Source: Longimicrobium terrae
GTDB taxonomy: Bacteria > Gemmatimonadota > Gemmatimonadetes > Longimicrobiales > Longimicrobiaceae
DNA: 64,000 nucleotides
Reading direction: 5' to 3'
NCBI RefSeq assembly: GCF_014202995.1
Contig: NZ_JACHIA010000015.1
Coordinates: 62,001 to 126,000, forward strand
Shown: positions 51,060-60,461 of the stretch, piece by piece
Layout: every line of letters starts with the position of its first letter
How positions within the stretch are numbered: position 1 is the first letter of the stretch
Translations under genes and position numbers: made by a program
Notes under the pieces: generated by a model
Seen by the model: the letters and a program-made list of their open reading frames with translations, nothing else
What the model was told of the DNA's origin: nothing
Databases searched by the model: none

Positions 51060-52448
51060 TCAGCCTCCAGACGAGGCGCCGGACGGGCCCTTGCCGCCTT
51101 CTGCGGCGTATTCGTCCAGTCGGCGATAGAGCGTGCGCCGGGGGATGCCCAGCTGTTCGGCGGCGCGGCTCTTGTTGCCGCCCAGGCGCCGCAGCGTCTC
51201 AAAGATGTAGTCGCGCTCCAACTCCGCGAGCGACAAACCCCGTTCCGCGGCGGAGCGAACGACCTCGCGGTTGCCCAGCGCGCGGCGGATCTCGTCCGGA
51301 AAATCCTCCGCGCCCACCTCGTCGCCGGGGGCGAAGACCAACGCCGATTCCAGCGTGTTGCGCAGCTGCCGCACGTTGCCGGGCCAGTGAAATTCCGCCA
51401 GCAGGTGCACAGCCGCGGGCGTCAGCGTCTTGCGCATCCCGCTGCGCGCGGCGGAATCGCGCAGAAAGCGGTCGACGATGAGCGGAATGTCGCCGGCGCG
51501 CTCGCGCAGGGGCGGCAGCTCCAGGTGCAGCACGCGCAGCCGCCAGTACAGATCCTCGCGAAAACGCCCTTCTTCCACCTCCGCCGCAAGGTCGCGGTTG
51601 GTGGCGGCAATGATGCGCACGTTGTACTGCCGCGCATTCACGTCGCCCACGCGCCGCACCTCGCCGGACTCGATTACGCGCAGCAGCTTGGGCTGCAGCG
51701 AGAGCGGCATCTCCCCGATCTCGTCCAGAAAGAGCGTGCCCCCGTCCGCCGCCTGAAACAGCCCGCGCTTGTCCGTGGCCGCGCCGGTGAACGCGCCCCG
51801 CGCGTGTCCGAAAAGCTCTGATTCCAGCAGCTGGTCGGGGATGGCGCCGCAGTTTACGGTCAGCAGGGGGCGGCGGTGGCTGGCCTTGTGAACCGCCCGC
51901 GCCACCAGTTCCTTGCCCGTTCCGCTCTCGCCCGTGATCAGCACCGGCGCGGGGGAAAGGGCCACCCGCGCAATGCGGGAAAAGAGCGACTGCATGGGCG
52001 GCGTGGAGCCCACCAGCTCGTCCAGGTGATCGCCGCCGGAGCGCTGCAGCCGCGCCTGCTCCCGGCGCGGCGCGCTTTCCCGCAGGCCGCGCTCGATGGA
52101 ATCCAGCAGCGGCTGCGTGCGAAACGGCTTTTCCAGGTAGTCGAACGCGCCGGCCCGGGTGAGCGCCATGGCATCTTCCACCGAGCCGAACGCGGTGACG
52201 GCGATCACCGGCACCTCGGGGAACGCCTCGCGGATCTCCCGCAGAAGCGCATCGCCCTTCATCCCCGGCATGCGCAGATCGGTGACGACCAGATCCGCGC
52301 CCTCCGTCTGCATCTGCTCCATCGCCTCGCGCGCGCCGGCGCAGGGTACCGCCCGGTACCCATGGGCCAGCAGCACCTCGACGACGGTGTGCCGCATGGG
52401 CGCATCGTCATCCACCACCAGAACCGTCGCTCCCCGCTCGTCAGTCAT
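51060..52448 (-). CDS. NtrC-family sigma-54-dependent response regulator
   Basis: 462-aa activator. Receiver domain 1-~125 ('[18 protein letters not shown]', phospho-Asp in '[13 protein letters not shown]'). AAA+ domain ~150-380 has Walker A '[17 protein letters not shown]', the sigma-54 contact loop '[13 protein letters not shown]', Walker B '[13 protein letters not shown]' and '[12 protein letters not shown]'. A Fis-type helix-turn-helix closes it ('[20 protein letters not shown]'). ATG 52448 overlaps the kinase stop (ATGA). It should activate sigma-54 promoters when phosphorylated by that kinase. Confidence 0.94.
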   Translation of the reverse strand: MTDERGATVLVVDDDAPMRHTVVEVLLAHGYRAVPCAGAREAMEQMQTEGADLVVTDLRMPGMKGDALLREIREAFPEVPVIAVTAFGSVEDAMALTRAGAFDYLEKPFRTQPLLDSIERGLRESAPRREQARLQRSGGDHLDELVGSTPPMQSLFSRIARVALSPAPVLITGESGTGKELVARAVHKASHRRPLLTVNCGAIPDQLLESELFGHARGAFTGAATDKRGLFQAADGGTLFLDEIGEMPLSLQPKLLRVIESGEVRRVGDVNARQYNVRIIAATNRDLAAEVEEGRFREDLYWRLRVLHLELPPLRERAGDIPLIVDRFLRDSAARSGMRKTLTPAAVHLLAEFHWPGNVRQLRNTLESALVFAPGDEVGAEDFPDEIRRALGNREVVRSAAERGLSLAELERDYIFETLRRLGGNKSRAAEQLGIPRRTLYRRLDEYAAEGGKGPSGASSGG

Positions 52449-53902
52449 TCCGTCCCGTCCGTAACAGATCTCCGCGCGGCCAGCGGCAGCCGCAGTACCG
52501 CGCGCACCCCGCCCAGCGCGGCCGTGCCGATGGCCACCTCGCCCCCGTGCTCCTCCGCGATCCCGGCGCTGATCGCCAGCCCCAGCCCGCTTCCTTCGCC
52601 CACGTCGCGCGTGGTGAAGAACGGCTCGAACACGCGGGCGCGGTCTTCCGGCGCGATCCCCGGCCCCGAATCCTCTACCGCCACCGTGATTCCACCATTT
52701 TCCGCGCGCAGTTCGATGCGGATCTGCCGCGGGCCGGGGTGCGTGCGCAGCGCCTGCACCGCGTTCAGGACGATGCAGTACAGCGCATGCCGCAGCAGCC
52801 GTGCATCGCCCGTGACCGGAACGGGATGGTCCGGCGCGTCGACGGAGAGGCGGATGTCCGCACGTTCGGCGTCGCCTTCCAGCAGGCCGGCGGTTTCCGA
52901 AACGATGGCGCGCATGTCCAGCGGGTCGCGGCCGGCGCCGTGCCGCCGCGCCACGTGCACCAGGTCGCGCACCAGCGCGCTGATGCGCTCCACCTCGCGC
53001 CCGATCGCTTCCGCGTGGCGGCGGGCTTCCGGGTCCGCGCCGGGCAGCGACTGGATGGCGTCCGCGCGCACGCTGATCACCCCCAGCGGCGAGCCCAGCT
53101 CGTGCGCCACGCCGCCGGTGAGCCGGCCGAGCGCGGCGAACAGTTCGGCGTGCCGCAGCCGCCGCTCCAGCGCGATCCGTTCTTCCGTTTCGCGCGCCAG
53201 CACGTGCTGCTTGGCATCCAGCCGCTCCACCATGCCGTTGAAGGCGCGCGCCAGCTTCTGCAGCTCGTGCGCGGCGCGGGGAACGCGCATGGGCTGCGGC
53301 TCGTCGGGGCCGCCGAAGCGGTGCACGCCCTCCAGGATCTCCAAAAGCGGCCGGGTGAGCCACAGCCGCACGATGATGAGGATGGCCAGCGAGCCCACCA
53401 CGGCCAGCGCCACGCTGGTGAGCAGAATGCTCCGCCGTGATTCGGCGATGTCGCGGTCCATCACCGTCGTGCGCCGCGCCACCACCAGCGCCTCCGCCGG
53501 CTCCTGCAGCGGCAGCACGATGAGCCGCACGCGCCCTCCGCAGTTGCTCCAGCCGTGGCGTTCCGGGACAGGGCCGGGGCGGGCGATGATGGTGTCCAGG
53601 CACGCCATCCGCGCGCGCGGCCCGCCGGCCATCACCGCGCCCGTCGTGTCGAGCACGGCGCTGATGGCGGTTTCCGGGTCGCCCAGAATGCGGCCCAGCA
53701 CGCGGTCCAGCGGGGCGCGCTGGCCGTTGCGGATGGCGCTGTTGGCCACGATCTGCATGGCGTGCGCGAGCGTTTCGGTTTCGCGCACGAGCGCGTTGCC
53801 AATGATCCGTTCACGCTGCCGGATGATGGTGAAACCGTAGATGGTCATCACCAGCGCGACGGCGGCGCTGCTGGCCAGAACCAGTCGATGTGCAAGTCGC
53901 AT
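52445..53902 (-). CDS. membrane sensor histidine kinase (NtrB/ZraS-like)
   Basis: 485-aa kinase. TM1 at ~8-28, a periplasmic sensor of ~125 residues with two Cys ('MACLDTIIARPGP', 'WSNCGGRVRL'), TM2 at ~160-182, HAMP to ~235. HisKA box 'GGVAHELGSPLGVISVRAD' and ATPase motifs 'CIVLNAVQAL', 'DSGPGIAPEDRARVFEPFF', 'GSGLGLAISAGI' follow. Cognate to the NtrC-type regulator with which it overlaps. ATG 53902 has AGGACC upstream. Confidence 0.92.
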   Translation of the reverse strand: MRLAHRLVLASSAAVALVMTIYGFTIIRQRERIIGNALVRETETLAHAMQIVANSAIRNGQRAPLDRVLGRILGDPETAISAVLDTTGAVMAGGPRARMACLDTIIARPGPVPERHGWSNCGGRVRLIVLPLQEPAEALVVARRTTVMDRDIAESRRSILLTSVALAVVGSLAILIIVRLWLTRPLLEILEGVHRFGGPDEPQPMRVPRAAHELQKLARAFNGMVERLDAKQHVLARETEERIALERRLRHAELFAALGRLTGGVAHELGSPLGVISVRADAIQSLPGADPEARRHAEAIGREVERISALVRDLVHVARRHGAGRDPLDMRAIVSETAGLLEGDAERADIRLSVDAPDHPVPVTGDARLLRHALYCIVLNAVQALRTHPGPRQIRIELRAENGGITVAVEDSGPGIAPEDRARVFEPFFTTRDVGEGSGLGLAISAGIAEEHGGEVAIGTAALGGVRAVLRLPLAARRSVTDGTE

Positions 53903-53976
53903 GGTCCTGATCTACCTGCGCCGCACCCCGTGACGCAACCCGCGCCCTGCTGTCGTGCGGGCGCCGGGCTCTGCTG

Positions 53977-54194
53977 AACTGCCGTTTCGCACGGAGTACA
54001 CGGAGGATGCACGGAGGGCACGGAGGAAGAGCAACCGATCTGATCACGCAGAGCAGCAGAGCAGCAGAGGAAGAGCAAAGACGACCATTTTTTCTGCTGT
54101 TCTCTGCTTCTCTGCTGCTCTGCGTGAGATTGTCGTACTCAGTTCCTCCGTGCCCTCCGTGCATCCTCCGTGACCTCCGTGTGAAACGGCAGTT
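53977..54194. repeat. 218-bp imperfect palindromic repeat
   Basis: Outer arms AACTGCCGTTTCGCACGGAG.. (53977-54027) and ..ACGGCAGTT (54144-54194) are inverted copies made of CACGGAGG units. Inner arms TCACGCAGAGCAGCAGAG and CTGCTGCTCTGCGTGA are also inverted. No gene is seen in 53903-54480. Confidence 0.85.
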
Positions 54195-54480
54195 CCCTTC
54201 AGCGGCCCGGGACCATGCACGCACGAGGCCTGACGAAACGGTATCACCCGCCATCCACTGAGTCGAATGTGCCACCGTGTCACAGGACGCGGCAACAAGG
54301 CGCAGGTAACGATCCCGACTCCGGCGCGCGATCCGTCCGCGCGACCCTGAATCCAGCCAAATGGAAGGAAAGCTGACGAAATCATCCGAAGTGCGCCGAT
54401 GCGGATCCGCAGAAGAAAGATGAGTTGCAAGATGTATCAGCTGCAAGCTGCTGGGGCAGGCTGACACAGGTGTGACGGAA

Positions 54481-54495
54481 TGGCACAGCGTGGGC
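54481..54495 (+). promoter_or_regulatory. candidate sigma-54 (-24/-12) promoter
   Basis: TGGCAC-N5-GGGC keeps the invariant GG at -24 and GC at -12 at the right spacing, though TT before the GC is replaced by GG. It lies ~240 nt before the glycosyltransferase and next to an NtrC-type regulator gene. Confidence 0.35.
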
Positions 54496-54733
54496 GCTGG
54501 GTCATGGGCTTGAACAGGCGTTTACCTAGCATCCAAGCCAATTTCTGGTGTGGGATCGCGGGGCGCGGCGCGTGCCTTGGAGTTGGGCTCAGGCCGCGAT
54601 CTCCGGCCCGTCGTTCCTTCCGCGCCAGTGGAGGAGCACGGATCGCCGCGGCACCGACGAGCGACGCCGTTCGCGAATCCATCCGCGCGGTCCCGCTCGT
54701 CCGCGGACTGCTGCCTTTCATCGCCCCGTGCCG

Positions 54734-55936
54734 ATGTCGTCTGTTTCCGCCCCTCGCCCCGTCCGCCGCGCGCTGCGCCCGGCCCCGGACTGGAGCGGCC
54801 GTGTGGTGCTGTACCACAACGTGGTCGCACCGTACCGCCACGCGCTGTTTCAGGAACTCGCCCGGCGGATGGCGCTGGACGTGTGGTTCTCCGTCCGCAC
54901 CACCCGTGACCGCAAGTGGTCCACTCGGGTGCCCGCGGGCTACGACCACCGCTTTCTGGATGGATGGTCCGTGTACGGTTTCAACCGGCCGCTCATCTTC
55001 TGCCCCGGCCTCATCCGCGACCTGCGGCGCGCGCGGCCGCAGGCGGTGATCGCCGTGCTGACCCGCTCCAACGCGGTGGACGTGCTGCGCATCTGCCGCT
55101 GGGGACGCCGGGCGGGGGTGCCGGTGGTGCTGTGGATCGGCGCCGTGGAGCCCGATCCCGCGTTCACCACCGACGTGCCGCGCGCGCTGGACCGCCTGTT
55201 CGAGCGCTACTACCGCAAGGCGATCCGCGAGGCCACGGGATACGTCTACTATTCCGAACTCAGCCGCCGCTGGGCGGAGCGGCGCGGCGCCCGCGGGCCC
55301 GGCACGTCGGGCACGCAGGTGCTGCCGCCCGCGCCCGTGCCGCCGCGGCTGGAGGCGCACCACGGCCGCGACGACCTGGTCATGCTCTACGTGGGCAAGC
55401 TGGAGCACCGCAAGGGCGTGGATCTGCTCATCCGTGCCGCGGCGGATCTGGAGCCGGAGGTGCGCCGCCGGCTGCTGGTGCGCATCGCGGGCGAGGGACC
55501 CATGGCCGCGATGCTGCCGGAACTGACGGAGGCGGGGATCCGCTACGAGTTCCTGGGCCACACCGACCGCGACGAGTTGTGGAAGGTGTACCGCGACGCG
55601 GACCTCACCGTGCTCGCCAGCCGCCACGATCCGTGGGCCAACATTCTCAACGAGTCGATGTCGATGGGGACGCCGGTGCTGATCTCGCGGCAGGCGGGCG
55701 GCGCGGAGCTTGGCGGGCGCGCGGGATGGGTGTGCGACCTGCGCGATCCCGCGTCGCTGCCGCGCGAACTGGCCCGCGCGCTGGCCGAGTGCCGCGACAG
55801 CGGCCGCCGCCGGGACGCCGTGCGCGCCGAGCGCGAGTACCGCCCCGACACCAGCGCCGACCGCATCGCCACCCTCATGCGGCAGCTGGTGGACGGCCCC
55901 GCCGTGCCCGAACGCCTCCTTTCGCGCACCGGCTGA
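54734..55936 (+). CDS. family 4 glycosyltransferase
   Basis: 400-aa GT-B glycosyltransferase. The N-terminal domain begins 'RVVLYHNVVAPYRHALFQEL'. The C-terminal GT4 domain has 'LYVGKLEHRKGVDLLIRAA', 'RIAGEGPMAAMLPEL' and 'HDPWANILNESMSMGTPVLI', the last replacing the first Glu of the E-x7-E motif by Asp-Pro-Trp. Start ATG 54734; GTG 54728 in frame is close. No sugar-biosynthesis genes are adjacent, so donor and acceptor are unknown; surface polysaccharide is likely. Confidence 0.88.
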   Translation: MSSVSAPRPVRRALRPAPDWSGRVVLYHNVVAPYRHALFQELARRMALDVWFSVRTTRDRKWSTRVPAGYDHRFLDGWSVYGFNRPLIFCPGLIRDLRRARPQAVIAVLTRSNAVDVLRICRWGRRAGVPVVLWIGAVEPDPAFTTDVPRALDRLFERYYRKAIREATGYVYYSELSRRWAERRGARGPGTSGTQVLPPAPVPPRLEAHHGRDDLVMLYVGKLEHRKGVDLLIRAAADLEPEVRRRLLVRIAGEGPMAAMLPELTEAGIRYEFLGHTDRDELWKVYRDADLTVLASRHDPWANILNESMSMGTPVLISRQAGGAELGGRAGWVCDLRDPASLPRELARALAECRDSGRRRDAVRAEREYRPDTSADRIATLMRQLVDGPAVPERLLSRTG

Positions 55937-55969
55937 ACCGGTCCGGCGACGAGGCCATGGATCTGGTGT

Positions 55970-56035
55970 GAGGTCTCCCCTCTCCGCGCTTCTGCTTGGG
56001 CCGGGAGGGGAGCGGGGAGGGGCCTCCCGGTCCGG
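55970..56035. repeat. partial relative of repeat family 2
   Basis: GAGGTCTCCCCTCTCCGCGC and GGGGAGGGGCCTCC resemble the two GC-rich ends of the 41599 repeat, without the middle. Confidence 0.4.
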
Positions 56036-56109
56036 CGATGCACCGAACCGGTCGGCTCGGCGGATATCCTGCGCTGAAGCAGTCGGACGAGGTCCGCCCG
56101 ATGAACGAA

Positions 56110-56147
56110 AAAGAGAGGGCGCGGAGACCACTCCGCGCCCTCTCTTT
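56110..56147. terminator. bidirectional terminator, glycosyltransferase / zinc dehydrogenase
   Basis: Perfect 16-bp stem AAAGAGAGGGCGCGGA / TCCGCGCCCTCTCTTT with a 6-nt loop. A/T-rich flanks on both sides suit convergent genes. Confidence 0.85.
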
Positions 56148-56166
56148 CATCATCCGCGTGGCGGAA

Positions 56167-57339
56167 TCAGGGGGTCAGCACCACCTTGATGCAGCCGTCC
56201 TTCTTGTCGCGGAAGGTCTTGTACAGCTCCGGCGCGTCGTCCAGCTTGGCCCGGTGCGTGATGATGAACGACGGATCGATCTCGCCCGACTCGATCTTGT
56301 CCAGCAGCAGCTGGGTGTAGCGCTGCACGTGGGTCTGGCCGGTCTTGATGGTCAGTCCCTTGTTCATCGCCGCGCCGAACGGGAACTTGTCGATCATCCC
56401 CACGTAGACGCCGGGAATGGACACGGTTCCGCCCGTGCGGCAGCAGAGGATGCTTTCGCGCAGCACGTGCGCGCGGTCCGTCCCCAGCTTGAGCGTCTTC
56501 TTGGCCTTGTCCAGCACGGCGTCGATGGAGCCGTGCGAGTGCGCCTCGGTGCCTACCGCGTCGATGCAGCGGTCCGGGCCGCGCCCGCCCGTCATCTCGT
56601 CCAGGCGCTCCTTGACGTGCTCTTCGTCAAAGTTGATGGTCTCCGCGCGCCCGGCGCTGGCGGCAAGGGCAAGCCGCTCCGGCACCCGGTCAATGACGAT
56701 CACCCGGCCGGCGCCCATCATCCACGCGCTCTGAATGGTCATCTGCCCCACGGGGCCCGCGCCCCAGATGGCCACGGTGTCGCCCGGCTCGATCCCCGCG
56801 TTTTCCGCCGCCATCCACCCCGTGGGAAAGATGTCGGACAGGAAGAGGACCTTTTCATCCGCCAGGTCGCTTTCCACCTTCTGCGGGCCGACGTCGGCGT
56901 ACGGCACGCGCATGTACTCCGCCTGCCCGCCCCAGAATCCGCCCAGCATGTGGCTGAAACCGAACGCGCCCGCCGCGCGGTGACCCACGGCCTTTTCCAT
57001 CATTTCGCCGTTGGGATTGCTGCGCTCGCACGCGGCAAACAGCCCCTTCTGGCAGAAGAAGCACTCTCCGCAGGCAATGATGAAGGGCACCACCACGCGG
57101 TCGCCCTTCTTGAGGTTCTTGACCCCGCTGCCCACCTCTTCCACGATGCCCATGGGCTCGTGGCCAAGCACGTCGCCGGGCACCAGCGTGGGCTGGTAGC
57201 CGTCCAGCAGGTGCAGGTCCGATCCGCAGATGGCGGTGGCCGTGATCCGCACGATGACGTCGGTGGAATCCTTGAGCTCGGGATCGGCGACGTTGTCGAT
57301 GCGGACGTCGTCCTTGCCGTGCCAGACCAGTGCTTTCAT
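56167..57339 (-). CDS. zinc-dependent alcohol/formaldehyde-type dehydrogenase
   Basis: 390-aa MDR enzyme. Catalytic zinc motifs '[15 protein letters not shown]' and '[12 protein letters not shown]'; structural zinc loop '[15 protein letters not shown]'; cofactor site '[12 protein letters not shown]' followed by '[13 protein letters not shown]', pointing to NAD. It is related to the protein at 14836 but lacks its charged insertion; instead it has '[19 protein letters not shown]'. ATG 57339 has GGGGAGAAG upstream; the longer frame adds only nine residues. Confidence 0.9.
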   Translation of the reverse strand: MKALVWHGKDDVRIDNVADPELKDSTDVIVRITATAICGSDLHLLDGYQPTLVPGDVLGHEPMGIVEEVGSGVKNLKKGDRVVVPFIIACGECFFCQKGLFAACERSNPNGEMMEKAVGHRAAGAFGFSHMLGGFWGGQAEYMRVPYADVGPQKVESDLADEKVLFLSDIFPTGWMAAENAGIEPGDTVAIWGAGPVGQMTIQSAWMMGAGRVIVIDRVPERLALAASAGRAETINFDEEHVKERLDEMTGGRGPDRCIDAVGTEAHSHGSIDAVLDKAKKTLKLGTDRAHVLRESILCCRTGGTVSIPGVYVGMIDKFPFGAAMNKGLTIKTGQTHVQRYTQLLLDKIESGEIDPSFIITHRAKLDDAPELYKTFRDKKDGCIKVVLTP

Positions 57340-57672
57340 GTGCTTCTCCCCGTAGAATTTCCCCACCCATCCCGATCGGTGCGCAAGCTTTGCACCATGT
57401 GGGCCGCGATTCCGTAAAAGCTGCCCGCCACGTGCCCCGAGCCCGCGCCTGGAAGCCCGTTCTTGTCATGCTCCTGGCGCGATCTGGAACTTCCCGCGTC
57501 CGGTGCCCGCGGTCGCTGCAGGTTCGGTGGATGACGAGAAACAGCATCTTCGATCGATGTGATTCGGTGGTGTAGAGAACGCCGCACCGGCTCCGACTAC
57601 ACCATGCAGGCGCCGATGACGGCCGCCGCGCATGCCCGCCCCGGGCTCCCGATCCGCCACAGGAGACGATCC
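57340..57672. other. intergenic region, zinc dehydrogenase / DGPF gene
   Basis: About 330 bp between divergent genes. I see no gene, repeat or clear hairpin. Confidence 0.5.
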
Positions 57673-58071
57673 ATGAAGTTCATGCTGATGATGAACACGC
57701 CCGCCTCGTCCGGCGCGGTGGACTACAAGGTCAACCAGTGGTCGCCGGACGACTTCAAGGCGCACATCGCGTTCATGCACCAGTTCAACGCGGAGCTTGC
57801 CGCGGCCGGCGAACTGGTGGACGCGCAGGGGCTTACACCGCCCAGCGAGGCCCGTCTGGTACGCGCCGGCACCGACGGCGCCCCGGTGACGGACGGCCCG
57901 TTCCCGGAGAGCAAGGAGTTCCTTGCGGGGTTCTGGATCGTGCAGGTCGCCAGCGCCGAGCGCGCGTACGAACTCGCCGCCCGCGCCTCCGCCGCGCCCG
58001 GCCCCGGCGGCGCGCCCATGAACATGGCAATCGAGGTGCGCCAGGTGGGCGAGGCGCCTTCCACCGACTGA
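57673..58071 (+). CDS. YCII-related DGPF-domain protein (first copy)
   Basis: 132-aa small dimeric ferredoxin-like fold protein of the YCII/DGPF family. 'MKFMLMMNTPASS' opens it and 'VTDGPFPESKEFLAGFWIV' is the name-giving motif. AGGAGA precedes ATG 57673. It is ~45% alike by eye to the next gene. DGPF proteins are typically encoded next to ECF42-type sigma factors and are thought to be under their control, as here. Confidence 0.9.
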   Translation: MKFMLMMNTPASSGAVDYKVNQWSPDDFKAHIAFMHQFNAELAAAGELVDAQGLTPPSEARLVRAGTDGAPVTDGPFPESKEFLAGFWIVQVASAERAYELAARASAAPGPGGAPMNMAIEVRQVGEAPSTD

Positions 58072-58209
58072 CCCGCCGACCGGTCCCGCGCATCCGTTGC
58101 GCGGGGCTGGCGTCATCCGGCAGGGGACAGCCCGCCGCCGCCCACGCATGACGAGGCTCACGCGTGGCGGCAAAGGCGAACGAACGCCATCCAACGGGAG
58201 ATGAGCGGC

Positions 58210-58605
58210 ATGCGGTATCTGCTGATGATGAACACGCCGCGCGGTGACGGCGAATGGCAGCACAAGCAGTGGGCGCCGGAAGACTGGGACGCGCACATGG
58301 ACTACTGGCGCGCGCTGAACGCGGACCTCGCCGCGGCGGGCGAACTGGTGGCCATCCACGCGCTCGCCGAGCCGGGCAAGGCGCGCCTGGTCCGCGCCGG
58401 GCCAGACGGCACGCCGGTGACAGACGGTCCGTTCCCGGAAACCAAGGAGTTCCTGGCCGGCTTCTGGGTGGTGGACGTGGACGGGCCGGAGCGCGCGTAC
58501 CAGATCGCCGCGCGCGCCTCCATGGTGCCCGGCCCAGGCGGCGCGCCCCTGCACATGCCCATCGAGGTGCGCCAGGTGATGGGCGCCCCGCCGTCGGACG
58601 CGTGA
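58210..58605 (+). CDS. YCII-related DGPF-domain protein (second copy)
   Basis: 131-aa protein 'MRYLLMMNTPRGDGEW...' with 'VTDGPFPETKEFLAGFWVV'. An in-frame ATG at 58201 exists, but GGGAG ends one nt before it and ~10 nt before ATG 58210, so the latter is chosen. The stop overlaps the sigma factor start (GTGA), so the two are co-translated. Confidence 0.88.
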   Translation: MRYLLMMNTPRGDGEWQHKQWAPEDWDAHMDYWRALNADLAAAGELVAIHALAEPGKARLVRAGPDGTPVTDGPFPETKEFLAGFWVVDVDGPERAYQIAARASMVPGPGGAPLHMPIEVRQVMGAPPSDA

Positions 58606-59864
58606 CGGCGAACGCGCTGGCTCCATCCGTCGAGCACCTGCTACGCGATCTGGCGCCGCAGGTGCTGGGCGCGGTGGCGCGCAGGCACGGCGACTTCGCG
58701 GCCGCGGAGGATGCCGTCCAGGAGGCGCTGATCGCCGCGGCGGTGCAATGGCCGTCCGGCGGGGTGCCCGCCAACCCGCGCGGCTGGCTGTATCACGTGG
58801 CGCTGCGCAAGATCACCGATCATCTGCGCAGCGAAATGGCGCGCCGCCGCCGCGAGGACGCGGTCGCGAGCGAGGTGTGGGCGGAGTGGGCCTTCGTGCC
58901 GCCCCCGGACGCGGAAGTCGCTGTGGATGCGGATGATACGCTCACGCTGCTGTTCATGTGCTGCCATCCCGCGCTCACGCCGGCCTCCGCCATCGCCCTC
59001 ACCCTTCGCGCCGTGGGCGGGCTGGCGACGGCGCAGATCGCCCGCGCGTTCTTGGTCCCGGAGGCGACGATGGCGCAGCGGATCAGCCGCGCCAAGCAGA
59101 GCATCAAGTCGTCCGGCGTGCCGTTCAGCATGCCTTCCGATGGCGAGCGCGCGGCGCGGCTGGGGGCGGTGCTGCACGTGCTGTATCTGATTTTCAATGA
59201 AGGATATGCGAGCAGCGGCGGGGCGCGGCTCCAGCGCACGGATCTGAGCGGCGAGGCCATCCGTCTCGCGCGCGGCCTGCACGCGCTGCTGCCGGGCGAC
59301 GGCGAAGTGGCCGGCCTGCTCGCCCTCATGCTGCTGACGGACGCGCGGCGGGAGGCGCGCACGGGTCCGAACGGCGAACTGATTCCGCTGGATGAACAGG
59401 ACCGCTCGCGGTGGGATGCGGGGCAGATTGTGGAAGGCGTGGCGCTGGTGTCCGGTGCGCTGGCCCGCGGCGCGGTGGGGCCGTATCAGATCCAGGCCGC
59501 CATCTCCGCGGTGCACGACGAGGCGCCGAGCGCGGAGGACACGGACTGGGCGCAGATCCATGCGTTGTATGGATTGCTGGAGCGGATGTCGGACAATCCC
59601 ATCGTGTCGCTGAACCGCGCAATCGCCGCGGCGATGGTGCAGGGGCCGCGCGCCGGCCTGGACCTGCTCGCCGCGCTGGACGATGATCCGCGATTGCGCG
59701 GGCACTATCGCCTGGACGCCGTGCGCGCGCACCTGCTGGAGCGCGCGGGCGATCCGGTTGGCGCCATCGAGCATTACCGCGCCGCCGCCGCGCGCACCGC
59801 CAGCATCCCCGAGCGCGACTACCTCACCCTCAAAGCCGCCCGCCTCGCCGCGCCCGCGACCTGA
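58602..59864 (+). CDS. ECF42-type RNA polymerase sigma factor with C-terminal extension
   Basis: 420-aa sigma factor, about twice normal ECF length. Region 2 at ~15-85 ('DFAAAEDAVQEALIAAAVQW', 'NPRGWLYHVALRKITDHLR') and region 4 at ~105-165 ('LRAVGGLATAQIARAFLVPE'). The ~240-residue C-terminal part ('LHVLYLIFNEGYASSGGARL', 'LYGLLERMSDNPIVSLNRAI', 'YRLDAVRAHLLERAGDPVGA') is the TPR-like extension of the ECF42 group, thought to replace an anti-sigma factor. GTG 58602 overlaps the DGPF stop. The window holds the whole typical module. Confidence 0.9.
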   Translation: MTANALAPSVEHLLRDLAPQVLGAVARRHGDFAAAEDAVQEALIAAAVQWPSGGVPANPRGWLYHVALRKITDHLRSEMARRRREDAVASEVWAEWAFVPPPDAEVAVDADDTLTLLFMCCHPALTPASAIALTLRAVGGLATAQIARAFLVPEATMAQRISRAKQSIKSSGVPFSMPSDGERAARLGAVLHVLYLIFNEGYASSGGARLQRTDLSGEAIRLARGLHALLPGDGEVAGLLALMLLTDARREARTGPNGELIPLDEQDRSRWDAGQIVEGVALVSGALARGAVGPYQIQAAISAVHDEAPSAEDTDWAQIHALYGLLERMSDNPIVSLNRAIAAAMVQGPRAGLDLLAALDDDPRLRGHYRLDAVRAHLLERAGDPVGAIEHYRAAAARTASIPERDYLTLKAARLAAPAT

Positions 59865-59983
59865 ACGCCGTCACCACCACGATGATCAGGGTGCGATTGA
59901 CGGTTGTTCCGAGGCGATCGAAGCCGCCGCGTGTGGCCGTAAGTGGATCAGCAGCAGCACAATCGGCCAAACCACCGCGAGGC

Positions 59984-60163
59984 GTCATCCTGAGCGTGCG
60001 CGGCTCCTTCCTCCATCCCGAGGCCAGGCGCGAGCGAAGGATCTACCATCAGCCGGTTCAACGTCGCGATACGCACGCCCGTTCTCGTGGGGAGAGCAGA
60101 TCCTTCGTCGGCGCCACAGTTCGGCGCGCCTGAGACATCCGCCGGCGCCTCCTCAGGATGACA
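59984..60163. repeat. dispersed palindromic repeat, family 1, copy C1
   Basis: GTCATCCTGAG start and CTCAGGATGACA end. Internal CGAAGGATCT and AGATCCTTCG are inverted. The whole element matches the reverse complement of copy A2 (25336-25488). Confidence 0.85.
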
Positions 60164-60199
60164 TGTCGTTGCGGGGAGGCCAGTTACCACGCCCAGCCA

Positions 60200-60320
60200 T
60201 GTCATCCTGAGTGAGCGTGCGCCGCTCTTTCCTCCGCGCCAGAGTCGGGCGCGAGCGAAGGATCTACTTTCCCGCCGAGCCAAGGTCGCGTAACACACGC
60301 CACTCTCACGCGGGAAGTCG
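60200..60320. repeat. dispersed palindromic repeat, family 1, copy C2 (truncated)
   Basis: TGTCATCCTGAG, GCGAGCGAAGGATCTAC and CCGCCGAGCCAAGGTCGCG follow the left part of C1/A2; no closing CTCAGGATGAC. The remainder to 60461 holds the promoter of the next gene. Confidence 0.75.
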
Positions 60321-60461
60321 ATGTCCAGGATACGCGCGATCGCCTGATTGCGCATCGTATCATCAATCCTCTGGCGCAGCAGTCAGACCGGTCGGTATGT
60401 TGAGCGGCATGCCGGGCCGCGAGCGCGGCGGGCGTGATCACACCCAGACCTCCGGAGACGC

